DNA from: Cryptomeria japonica
Lineage: Eukaryota > Streptophyta > Pinopsida > Cupressales > Cupressaceae
Assembly (NCBI RefSeq): GCF_030272615.1
Contig: NC_081410.1
Location: 506,274,442-506,338,441, forward strand
DNA: 64,000 nt
Reading direction: 5' to 3'
Shown here: piece after piece, positions 1-10,947 of the stretch
Layout: the number at the start of each line of letters is the position of its first letter
Position numbering within the stretch: position 1 is the stretch's first letter
Translations under genes and position numbers: made by a program
The notes under the pieces: model-generated
Told to the model about the DNA's origin: nothing
Databases searched by the model: none
The model's input: the letters and a program-made list of their open reading frames with translations, nothing else

Positions 1-1457
1 AGAGTTTTAGAATTGTAATTGCAAGTGATAAAATTAATAATAATTGATTAGTGGGTTTGGGTAATTAGGAATTAACCTAATCAAGATAATAAAATTGAGG
101 ATTATGATCTCGTACCCTAATGATGCCCAAGGAGGTGGTTTTGGCATCTTGTATTGGAAGACTATTGAAGCGATGTACCGTTCTCTCTTGATTGGCTCCA
201 AGATTGAGGTAGATTCCACATGAGGAAGCATGTGATGACACTCTATCCCACCACATTTTTCCATTATCCATATGCCCTTGTTGTTGATTTTTCCTCTGGA
301 GGTTGATTGCTTTGATGTAGCCTTGTTGCATTTTGATGTTGTATTCTCATGTTGGAGTCTTGTGGAGTCATGTTGTATCTTTTGGTTGTTAGGTGTCATC
401 TTAGGTCTTGAGTGTGAGTTGGAACCCTATGTCATTTCCTAGATTAGGGGGTGGTTCCTATTTGGTTCCACATGGTCTGGTGCTTTGATGGCTTCTTCCA
501 TTGGGATATTTCTCTTCTCAGATGCTAGCGTGTGTAGATCAGATTCTTGGATTCTTCACGTGATTATTCTTTAGAGCTGATTTCTATGTACATGGGAAAG
601 AAGACATTGTATCATAATGATGTGTATATGTAAAATTAATTATGTATCTTTGTATCAAGTATCTTTATATATTGGTAAAATATATTGATATAAAAGTTGA
701 TGTAGAGATTAATGAAAGGTTCCTTGATTATTCCTTGATGTATTGGATATTCCTTATGTAATAGAAGTCATAGATTCTATGTGGAAGATAAATTGGATAT
801 CTTATATGTAATTGCATCACATTTGTATTTGGGAAAATATATTATGCTATGTTGACCTATGGAATGAATGATAGAAAGGATATAATAGTTGCCTTGAATC
901 TTATTGAGTAGATAGGTATTAATTGGATGAGATGGTTTAATGGATCTTGATGTCTTTAAAAGAAAGTATGATGTGAATGAATTATGCATGTGTTAATGTT
1001 ACTCTTATTGCATGGAAAGTAAATGGTTAGTTTCATGATAGCTTATGATGTTCTAGATGGATAAGTGTTATGTTAGAATGATGTCAAGTAGTGAAGTTAA
1101 GATACCCTAGGGAATGGATGTGTTTACAAGAGTAAAATAAGAGACAAGTTGATGTCTAACTATTTTAATTCCACTTACGTAGTATAGAACTATGGTTATG
1201 TTTCATAAATGTATATTGATGTTATAATGATAATGATTAATTAACTAGATGCATGGAATGTTAGATGTAAATGTTAAGATGGTAATTATTGCTTCCATTT
1301 GTGTCATGATTATAGTTGTGCTTTAAGTTATTGTGAATTCATGTTATGCATTGATTCTTTCTAAAGAGTTTTGATAGTTATTTAAAAAATAAATTATTAT
1401 CTCTATTTGTTCGTAGATTTTGGCTTATTTCTCCAGGGTATTTTGGTGGGCATTACA
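1..1457 (+). repeat. 3' part of a second copy of the giant H-type LTR
   Basis: This AT-rich stretch aligns by eye, with many indels, to 14657-16179, the right-hand part of unit H. Both start with AGAGTTTTA, both contain GATTAGTGGGTTTGGGTA, and both end in a similar block: GGTGGGCATTACA here and GGTGGTAATTACA at 16179. The copy is cut by the window start, so its left end and target duplication cannot be checked. The CA terminus at 1457 is followed by F-type LTR sequence, so this copy may have inserted into an F-type LTR. No coding region is visible. Confidence 0.7.
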
Positions 1458-1611
1458 TTAATGATGAAGATATAAATTGAATAATTAGAATTAATGAAGA
1501 AAAGTTAATTGGAAGAATAAAATTAACTCAAAATTAAATAATTAAATAATTTTTTAATTTATAAAGAGGAATAATTAGCATATTAGAAATGAGACATTTT
1601 TAGGTGTCTAC

Positions 1612-1612
<1 letters not shown>
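1458..1612 (-). repeat. Terminal fragment of an F-family LTR
   Basis: The segment ends with ATGAGACATTTTTAGGTGTC followed by TACA. This matches the right ends of the two F LTRs at 46274 and 58253 (GAGACATTTTTAGGTGTCTA and GAGACAGTTTTAGGTGTCTA). The AT-rich sequence before it (GGAAGAATAAAATTAA and AATAATTAGCA) also matches those LTRs. Read on the minus strand, the LTR would start TGTAGACACC. It is directly followed by microsatellite, with no polypurine tract. It is therefore either a 5'-LTR or solo-LTR edge, or a truncated copy. Confidence 0.7.
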
Positions 1613-1690
<78 letters not shown>

Positions 1691-1907
1691 CACACACGCA
1701 CATGTATATGTGTGTGTGTGTGGATATATATATGTGTGTGTGTATATATGTATATACATATACATATATATATATGTATATACATATACATATACATATA
1801 TATGTATACACACACACACATCGATATATATATATATATATATACATATATGTATCTGTACATATATATATGTATGTACATATACATATGTATATATATG
1901 TATGTAC
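1613..1907. repeat. Microsatellite, left half (TACATA, CA, TG, TA units)
   Basis: It begins with about 13 copies of the hexamer TACATA, then mixed runs of (TG)n, (TA)n and (CA)n. The same composition resumes at 9204, after element A. Reading frames here encode only alternating I/Y/H/T/C/V and are compositional artefacts. Confidence 0.95.
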
Positions 1908-3349
1908 TGATGATATGATGAATCAATAAGGATCCAAACAAATATTGAGAGGGGGGGGGGCATGAATCAGTACATAGAAAACAAAATAAACTTTCACCAA
2001 ACTCAAACCCAACTCATAAATCAATCACTGAACTAACCGATTCAAACACTCTACTATAAACTGCAACTGCACTGTCAAGTTTATTGGTTGACTAAAATAC
2101 CAATATAACAGTGTAACAGATCTGAAACTCTCAAACCATTTAACCAAAACATCAAACCACTTTACTAACATTAGTAATAGCACATTTTAGATCACTTACA
2201 ATCATCTTAACATATCTAACTGGCTTTACTAGTTAAACAAATTAACCATATCAAAACATAACCACAAAAACCATTCACCACTTGACACAATGATTTTTGA
2301 TGTGGAAAACCAAATGGGAAAAACCACAATGGGGATGAATACCCACAAGTATTTTGAACTCTTCCGAATTTCGCCCTATTAGGAGCCAAGCCTTGTTAGA
2401 ATCTTTACAAAAATATCCTGTTAGGAATAGATCCAGTTAAGGACCACCCGGTTAAGGGATTGACTACAATACCCTGTTAAAGGCAATACCTTGTTAAAGG
2501 CAATACCCTATTAGGAGTAACCTCGATAGAGGATTTCAAATCCAAGCTAATGGATCACCTAGTTAGAGGATTTAGAAAACACCAAGCCTTTTAAAGCTTA
2601 CCCAGTTAAGGGATTTAACTGTCATAATTGTTAGAGAACAACAGGGTCTTTATTGATCTAGTAATAGCACTACTCAGCTTGATTAGATCCTTTTTATGCT
2701 CCTATCTACCTTCACACATTCTGTAGATGCTCCTTCTGGTTCTACAATCAATCACACTGACACTTAACCAAAATTTCCAATACTACTACAAAACAACTCA
2801 TCGACCTTATAAGCAAAAAAATAGGTCGGTAACACATCACAAAACTTAAGATCTCATAAAGATTACAAACATATTGGTTCAAACATGGCCATTAGATTAC
2901 ATAGCAATCATCTATACATTGTTCTAGAAAAACTTGACCACTCCTGGATCACCGTACATAGGATCCTATAACTCATCACGCAGTTTCCACTTCATGCAAT
3001 GCACTCGCTCATTCCCAAGATAAAATAGTTATCTCTACGCGACAAATCCACTTTGAAACTCATCATGTGCATCATGCATACGTGACATAATCATCTCTGA
3101 TCACCATTCGATCATAGATCAACATAACCAATTTACCAAGCTCCATCGGTTAGGGTTTGACATATCCATAGGTTAGGGTTACCGATTGATATCACTACTT
3201 CAATAGTATACCAGTTTCCTTCACTTGCTCAACTACCGGTTGCATTACTGCATCACTACCATTTACAATACAACTCCATTACCGGTTACAATTGACATCA
3301 ATGACAACACTTATACTTCATTAATGCAATCTTCAGGTAAATGCCAACA
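1908..3349 (-). repeat. Element A, left LTR (element 3' LTR)
   Basis: It starts TGATGATATGATGAATC and ends GTAAATGCCAACA, so on the minus strand the LTR starts TGTTGGCATTTACC. It aligns with 7851-9203. An array of CC-GTTA-AGG motifs lies at about 2395-2640. A plant copia LTR block with matching GGGAAAAACC and GTGGAAAACC sequence lies at about 2300-2335. The U5 hairpin near 1944 is decayed in this copy. Confidence 0.92.
2806..2813 (-). promoter_or_regulatory. Putative TATA box in LTR of element A
   Basis: The palindrome CTTATAAG lies in the LTR at a point consistent with U3. The same sequence occurs in the other LTR at 8659-8666. TATAAG-type boxes occur at a comparable place in C, D and E. 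No transcript start can be seen from sequence alone. Confidence 0.45.
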
Positions 3350-3361
3350 ATCTCCCCCTTT
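3350..3361 (-). promoter_or_regulatory. Polypurine tract of element A
   Basis: On the minus strand this reads AAAGGGGGAGAT and directly abuts the LTR start TGTTGG. This is the plus-strand primer of reverse transcription. It is preceded by GTCATCAATGC, a motif shared with C, D and E. Confidence 0.85.
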
Positions 3362-3698
3362 AGCATTGATGACAATACAAATATCAATACCCTTTGATTG
3401 TGATGATTGAGAGTAATGCACATACATAGGTATAGGAATCCTAGTTTACGTTTTTCCATGTACTCTCCTTCAACTGATTCTCCATGTCTTTAGATGGTAA
3501 TTGACTACAATTCTTCTCCCTATCAATCATACAGTTCTTCTCCCGCTTTGACAACAATGCCAAAGTGAAAGTAAAACATACAATGTCATACTTCACTGTT
3601 CTGCAAATAGCTGCTCCCCCTGTGGAGTAGCTCCACTCTACACCAATCCTGCTTCAAGATCTTCAATAAGCTCTAGGACTGATGTCTTCCACATCGGC

Positions 3699-6600
3699 TT
3701 AATTGACCTCATGTAGGGGCACAACCCCTAGCTGACCTCTAAGATACTCAAAAGTAGCCTTAGACAGAGGTTTAGTAAAGATATCCACTAGTTGTTCCTT
3801 AGTAGATACATGCTCCAGTAACACATCTTTACTCTGCACTTTCTCTCTCAAGAAATGACATTTCAACTCTATATGCTTGGTTCTAGCATGCAACACTGAT
3901 TTCTTTGAAATGTTTATTGCACTGGTGTTATCACAAAAAATCCTTACCGATTCTGAGATCTTCAACTTGAATCCTTCCAAAATGTGTTTCATCCAGATTG
4001 CCTAGGTACAATTCATATACGCTGCAACATATTCAACTTCAACAGTTGAATGTGATATACAACTTTGCTTCTTGCTGCTCCAAGATACAAGCCTTCCTCC
4101 AAGAAATAATGCACCTTTGGTTGTACTCTTCCTGTCATCAACATTTCCTGCCCAGTCTACATCTATATAGACTTTCAAACCAAAGTTACCTGCATATGGA
4201 TACCATAATCCATAATCAATAGTACCTTCCAGATATCTGAATATCCTTTTAGTTGCTACTATGTGTGTCTCCTTTGGGTTCTTCTGAAATATGGAAACTA
4301 ATCTAACTGCATGAGCAATATCTGGTCTGTTGTGAACAACATAAAGTAGTTTCCCTATCATAGACCTATACTCCTTTTCATCCATGGATGCAACATCATC
4401 CTCCTTAGACAGTTTACAACCTGTAACCATTGGTGTCCCAACTAGTTTATAGTCTCCCATTCCAAATGTCTTCAATACGTCTTTCACATATTTGGACTGT
4501 GTGATAAAGATACCATTCTTCATCTATTGAATTTGCAAACCTATGAAGAATTTTATCTCTCCTACTAGAGAGATCTCAAATTCACTTTTCATCTCATTTG
4601 CAAAGTCATCACTCATGTCATCATTGCCTCCAAAAATGATATCATCCACAAATACCTCACTAACCAGTATCTTATCTCCTTTAGTCTTGACATATATATT
4701 GTTGTCTTCATTGGTTCTTTGAAAACCTATCTTCACCAAGTGTGAATTTAGTCTTTCATACCATGCCCTAGGTGCTTACTTCAAACTGTATAGTGCCTTG
4801 TGTAGTTTACACACCATATCCTTTGCATTAGTCAAAGCATAACCATCTGGTTGTTCAATGTAGACTTCCTCTTCCAGTATTCCATTTAGAAATGATGACT
4901 TCACATCCATCTAATATACTTTGAATCCTCTATATGCTACAAATGCAAGTAGAGTCCTAACACCTTCCAATCTAGCAACTGGTGACAATGTCTTGCCATA
5001 GTCTTCTCCTTCTTCCTGTGCATAACCTTTACATACCAGTTTGGCTTTGTTTCTAACTACTACTCCATCTTCATTCAGTTTATTTTTGAATACCCATTTA
5101 GTACCTGTTACATTTGTTTTCACCGGTCTAGGTACTAGGGTCCATGTATTGTTCTTCTCAATCTAGTCAAGCTCTTCTTCCATAGCCTTGATCCAGTGAT
5201 CATCTCCAAAATCTTCCTTTGCTGTTATAGTCTCAATAGTGGAGATCATATAAGAATTCTCTCTTATTCTTCTTCTTGTTAACACACCAACATATTTATC
5301 TCCAATAATATGATCAAGATTATGATTGAGTCTTACATACCTTGGAATAACATGATCATGATCTTCAAGTTCTTCTTTCTCACTATCTTCATCTTCTGCA
5401 GAATCTACCCATGTTGGTTGAACTAGTGCTACAACATTTATTTCACCAACTTCTGGTTCCAAAATTAGAATGTAAGGTTCATCTTTCTTCTTCTCCTCAC
5501 TGGTTTCTCCTGTATCGTCAGGACACTCATCCACTTGGACATTAGCACTTTCAATGATTTTCTCTATCTGGTTGTTGTAACATTTGTAGGCTTTGCTCTT
5601 GGTGGAGTAACCAAGAAATATGCCTTCATCACTCTTAGCATCAAACTTACCATCATAGTCACCTCTCTTGATAAAACATTTACTGCCAAAAATCTTAAAG
5701 TAACTGACATTAGGTGATCTACCATACCAGTATTCATATGGAGTTTTATCCTTACCTCTTTTAACCAATATCCAGTTCATAGTGTAGACAACTTATCTCC
5801 AGAAATATTTGGCTACACCTCCTTGTCTTAGCATAGTTCTAGCAGCTTCAACAATTGACTGGTTGTTCCTCTCTACAACACCATTTTGCTATGGTGTCCT
5901 AGGTGCAGAAAACTGCCTCTTAATTCCATTGTCTTCACAATATCTAGTGAATTCCTCTGAAGTAAATTCACCACCTTGATCAGTTCTTAAGCACTTTATC
6001 TTCTTTCCACTTTCATTTTCAGCTAAGGCCCTGAATGCCTTAAACTTGCCAAAGGCTTATGTTTTGTCCTTTAAGAATGTGACACACGTCATTCTTGAGC
6101 AATCATCAATGAAGATCATAAAATAACAATCACCTTGAATACTCCTCCTCCTTATTGGTCCACAAAGGTCTGTATGAATGAAATCAAAAAATGTTATGCC
6201 AAGAAATATTTTCTCTTAAAAGTTGAGGATGTCATCTTCCCTAACTGAAATTCCTTACACAGAGCATTCACCGGTTTGTCCAATTGTGGCAAACCTCTTA
6301 CCGATTTGGACTTATTGACTTTTACGATGTTATCAAAATATCCATGACATAATCTTCGATGCCAAAGCCAACTATCTTCTACTTTAGCAATTAAACAATT
6401 ATTGACTTTAGAATTCAGGTGAAACAAGTTACCTTTTGTCTGTTTGCCGGTTGCAATTAGTTCACGTTTGCTTCCATAGATTTTGCAGATTCCATTCTTG
6501 AATTCAAGTGGATAACCTTTGTCATTGAGTTGAGAAACACTCAAGAGATTGTGTTTCAATCCTTCAACCCAATAGACATCATATACACTGCTCTTTCCAT

Positions 6601-7780
6601 TAAGAGAGATGGTTCCCTTTCCTTTTACCATGCAGGGTGAGTCTTTTCCAAAGATCACAACACCTCCATCAAATTCCTTCAAAGTAGGAAACTTACTCTG
6701 GTCACCAGTCATGTGGTGTGAACAACCATTGTCTATGATCCAATCATCAGAACTATCCATACAAGAGACAAATGCCTTCTGATCTGTTGTCTCTTCGTTA
6801 ATGGAAAAAAAGACAATGTCCTCATTTGCATCTCCCTCAGATTCCTCATCTATGATTCCTCCATCAACTGCAATGAGGCAATCTCTTTTACTTTTTCCTT
6901 TGTACTTCTTATACTTCTCACGTTTATGCTCATTGTCTCCATTTGGACAATTAGCTGCAATATGTCCAATCCGGTTACATGCAAAACACTTCAAAGTTAA
7001 TTTACCTTTGTACTTACCGATACCTCTTGGTAACCGCTTGGCCAACAATACTTCAAGCTCAATCAGACTATCTTCATCATCAACTTCTCTGCTAGATTTG
7101 GACTCATGACTGTGACTAGCTTCTCTGCTTTTCCTTATCAATGGATTAGAAATTGAATCTCTAAATGCAGATTTTGATTTCTGAGCACTTCCATCATAAC
7201 CATTTAATTCAAATGAAGTTAGTTTACCAATGATGGAGTCAAGAGTTACCTTAGTTTTATCAATAGACTTGAGTTCCTGAATTGCTGCAACTCAGATAAT
7301 GTAGTCTGGTAGAAGGGTTCTCAACACTTTTCTAACCACTATGGTATCCTCCACTTTACCACTAGCACTTTTGATCTCACCAAATATCTCCTTGATCCTC
7401 TGACCATATTGTTGAATATTCTCACCTTCAGCCATCCACATGTCATGAAATTTACCTCTAAGACTCTCCTCTTTGGCAATCTTCACATGCTCATCACCGC
7501 TATAGATATCCTCAAGTTTCTTCCACACTTCATGAGCAGTCTCCAAACCATGGACATAAAAATACTTTGAATCAAATAGGGAACTGATAATGGCCTCCAA
7601 TGCTTGATTATTCTCCTGTTTCTCCTTCTTTTGATCATCAGACAAAATCCCACTAGGAAAGCTATATTTGGTAACAACATGTTCCCAATATTGACTTCCT
7701 AATATTTTGATATAGATATTCATCCTATCACTCCAGATTTTATATTTTTCCCTATTGAACTTCAGACCTTTCTTCATCAT
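3699..7780 (-). pseudogene. Gag-pol polyprotein relic of copia element A
   Basis: About 1,360 codons run from the Met pair at 7780 to a stop at 3699, with one frame change near 6190 and many stops. The order is as follows. A UBN2-like Gag N-terminus lies at 7780-7292. A CCHC knuckle (C-x2-C-x4-H-x4-C) lies at about 6947-6988. An aspartic protease motif near 6730 reads DNGCSHHMTG, where relatives have DSG. The GAG-pre-integrase segment is CKEF, where C has CREC, so a zinc ligand is lost. An integrase core spans about 6170-5850. Reverse transcriptase has FVDD at 4641-4652. RNase H ends the frame with GVVPLHEVN. A stop at the first Gln of the TPQQNG integrase motif fits CAG-to-TAG decay. The element could make copia proteins only before this damage. 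The closest relatives in the window are B and C. Confidence 0.93.
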
Positions 7781-7836
7781 GTTCTTCTAGATCTTTACCT
7801 CAAGTTGTTAGGCTTAAAAACAAGAGGACTTGGAAT

Positions 7837-7848
7837 GCTCTGATACAA
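7837..7848 (-). promoter_or_regulatory. Primer-binding site of element A (tRNA-iMet type)
   Basis: On the minus strand this reads TTGTATCAGAGC, one base from the usual plant copia TGGTATCAGAGC. It lies two bases from the right LTR. It would prime minus-strand DNA synthesis. Confidence 0.85.
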
Positions 7849-7850
7849 TT

Positions 7851-9203
7851 TGATGATATGATGAATCGATAAAGATTCAGAAAACTACTGATAGGGGAGG
7901 TGAATCAGTAGATAGAAAACAAACTAAACTTTCACCAAACTCAAATCCAACTTATAAATCAATCAATGAACTAACTGATTCAAACACTTTACTATAAACT
8001 GCAATTGCACTGCCAAGTTTACCGGTTGACTAAAATACAAATATAGTTAACAGATCTGAAACTCTCAAACCACTTTACTAACATTAGTAATAGCGCATTT
8101 CATCTTACTTCTGGTCATCTTAACATATATAAGTGGCTTTACTAGTTAAACAAACTAACCATATCAAAACATAACCACAAAAACCATTCACCACTTGACA
8201 CAATGATTTTTGACGTGGAAACCCAAATGGGAAAAACCATGGTGGGGATGAATATCCACAAGTATTCTGAACTCTTTTGAAGTTTTCCCTATTAGGAGCC
8301 AAGCCTTGTTAGAAGCTTTACAAAAATGTCTTGTTAGGAACAGATCCGGTTAAGGACCACTTGGTTAAGGGATTGAATACAATACCTTGTTAAAGGCAAT
8401 ACCCTGTTAGGAGTAACCTCGATAGAGAATTTAAAATCCAAGCTAATGGATCACCTGGTTAGAGGATTTAACTATTGTAATTGTTAGAGAACAACAAGGT
8501 CTTTACTGATTTGCAAATAGCACTACTCTGCTTGATCATATCCTTTTTATGCTCCTATCTACCTTCACACATTTTGCAGATACTCCTTCTAGTTCAACAA
8601 TCAATCACATTGACAATTAACCAAAATTACCAACACTACTACAAAACAACTCATCAACCTTATAAGCAAAACAATAGATTGGTAACACATCAAAAAACCT
8701 AAGATCTCATAGAGATTATAAACATATCAGTTCAAACATGACCGTTAGATTACATAGCAATCATTTTCACATTGTTCTAGAAAACCTTGACCGCTCCTGG
8801 ATCACCGCACATAGGATCTTGTAACTCATCCCACAGTTTCCACTTTATGCAATGCACTTGCTCATTCCCAAGATAAAACAATTATCTCTATGCACCAAAA
8901 CCACTTTGAAACTCATCATGTGCATCATGCATACATGGCATAATCATCTCCGATCACCATTCAATCATAGATCAACACAACTGATTCACCAAGATCCATC
9001 AGTTAGGGTTCGACATATCAATAGGTTAGGGTTACCGATAGATCTCACTGCTTCAATAGTAATACAAGTTTCCTTCACTTTCTCAACTACCTGTTGCATT
9101 ACTGCTTCACTACTGGTTGCAATACAACTCCATTACCGGTTACAATTGACATCAATGACAACTCTTATACTTCATTAATGCAATCTTTATGCAAATACCA
9201 ATA
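7851..9203 (-). repeat. Element A, right LTR (element 5' LTR)
   Basis: It starts TGATGATATGATGAATC and ends at CAATA, where the left LTR has CAACA, so one terminal base changed. It keeps a perfect hairpin: CTACTGAT (7885-7892) and ATCAGTAG (7904-7911) around a G-rich loop. A TATA-like CTTATAAG lies at 8659-8666. Motif array CC-GTTA-AGG lies at about 8300-8480. Two AGGTTAGGGTT-like words near 9003-9035 resemble plant telomere units. Confidence 0.92.
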
Positions 9204-9474
9204 TGTACATATAAGTATACACATATATACATATATATACATGTACATATATATACATATATACATATACATATACACATATACACATATACATACATAT
9301 ATATACATATATATACATATATATACACACACACACACACATACATATACACATATATACACACACATATATATACATATATAGATATATACACATACAT
9401 ATACACATATATACATATATATATGTACATATATACATATATACACATACATTTATACATATATACACATATAC

Positions 9475-9506
<32 letters not shown>

Positions 9507-9630
9507 ATGTCTATATATGTTTATATATATGTATGTGTGTATATATATGTGTGTGTATATATATGTGTATATATATACATACATATATATGTATACACAC
9601 ATATGTATGTATATATATGTATATATATAC

Positions 9631-9680
<50 letters not shown>

Positions 9681-9816
9681 GTATGTATATGTACACACAC
9701 ACAAATATATATATACACATACATACATACATACATATATACATATATACATATACATACATACATACATACATATATATATATATTACATATATACATA
9801 TATACATATACATACA

Positions 9817-9847
<31 letters not shown>

Positions 9848-10166
9848 GTGTGTGTGTTACATACATATATATATGTGTATATATATGTATATACATTTAT
9901 ATATATCTATATATACATATATATACACATATATATATATATATATGCATATATATACATACATACATGTATATATATACATATATATGTATGTATATGT
10001 ATATATATGCATATATGTATACATATGTATATAAACATATACATAATATGTGTATATATATACATAGATCTATATATTATATATACATATGTATATGCAT
10101 ATATATACGTATATATACATGTCTATGTATATATATACATATATGTATATGTATATATACACACAC

Positions 10167-10213
<47 letters not shown>

Positions 10214-10250
10214 TACACATACACATACACATACACATACGCATACACAT

Positions 10251-10281
<31 letters not shown>

Positions 10282-10296
10282 TATACACACACACAT
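9204..10296. repeat. Microsatellite, right half (TA/CA/TG units)
   Basis: About 1.1 kb of ATATAC, ATACAC, (CA)n, (TG)n, (TACA)n and CACATA runs. It is the continuation of 1613-1907, split by element A. Long open frames across it (for example 9189-10034) come from the lack of stops in the repeat and are not genes. Confidence 0.95.
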
Positions 10297-10432
10297 ATTA
10301 TTTAATTTTTATTTTGGCAAATTGCTATCGAGGGGGTAGCTCCCATTTCATTAAATAGAAAATAGAAGTACACAGGGGTCAACATCAAGAGAAATCCAGG
10401 ACTCTAATGGCCTCCTATTGGGATCTCTCCAA
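10297..10432. other. Short unassigned non-coding stretch
   Basis: AT-rich sequence with TAGCTCCCATTTCATTAAAT. I see nothing I can name in it. Confidence 0.4.
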
Positions 10433-10908
10433 CTACTTAGGAGAAAACCAATTTTCATTAACATTGATCATGCATTCATAAGTTTTCATGATGTTCCTTC
10501 CAAGACAGTCCCTCATAACAACAATAGTGATTGCCTCCTCAATATTGAATGCATCTGCCACCAATGCTTTGAAAGGGTTGGTTTTCATCTTCCTTGAAGT
10601 TTTCATAACAGGATCCCATAGGACCAGAACCAATAAGAGGTTAATGGCCTTCACTGTGCTATCATAGCTGCTAATAGTCCTCATGATATTGTATACAAAA
10701 CACTCAAGAAAATCAACATAATGTGAGTGAGGCTCATCAAACACTTTGTCACAATGATTTTAAAAATAACATCTTCCTCCACATATCCCCTACAAACAAA
10801 TACTTCTTTTAACTGGTCTCCAACACTCTTCTACATACAATTACGTTTCCACTTGAGGATTGAGATAAACTCCAACTCTCCCACATTGGTAGCCAATGAG
10901 CTTTCCAT
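10433..10908 (-). pseudogene. Unidentified minus-strand pseudogene
   Basis: From an ATG at 10908 the minus strand reads MESSLATNVGELEF and continues with an in-frame stop to about 10745. A different frame then stays open to 10433 for just over 100 codons, including ATVKAINLL-like helical sequence (STVKAINLLLVL). The two frames meet without a gap, so this looks like one reading frame broken by a frameshift. I do not recognise the family. It sits just left of the target duplication of unit H, and a LINE RNase H relic in the same orientation lies on the other side of H. It might therefore be part of, or next to, that LINE. Confidence 0.4.
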
Positions 10909-10947
10909 GATCTTCTTTTATTCAATAAATAAGATTTATAGATAGAA

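Larger units (their letters stand above)
1908..9203 (-). mobile_element. Ty1/copia LTR retrotransposon A (minus strand, decayed)
   Basis: Two similar LTRs (1908-3349 and 7851-9203) flank a gag-pol relic read on the minus strand. The flanks carry an identical 5-bp direct repeat, TGTAC, at 1903-1907 and 9204-9208. A primer-binding site for initiator tRNA-Met lies beside the right LTR and a polypurine tract beside the left LTR, which fixes the orientation. The order protease, integrase, reverse transcriptase, RNase H places it in Ty1/copia. The flanks are low-complexity, so the duplication is weaker evidence than it would be in unique DNA. The LTRs differ in many places, so this is an old insertion. 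Confidence 0.93.

Noticed and set aside
1583-1963. Open frames over the left microsatellite
   Set aside because: Same cause: no stop codons occur in CA/TA/TG repeats.
9189-10339. Several open frames of up to 284 codons on both strands
   Set aside because: They are pure Y/I/H/T/C/V translations of the microsatellite, open in several frames at once.
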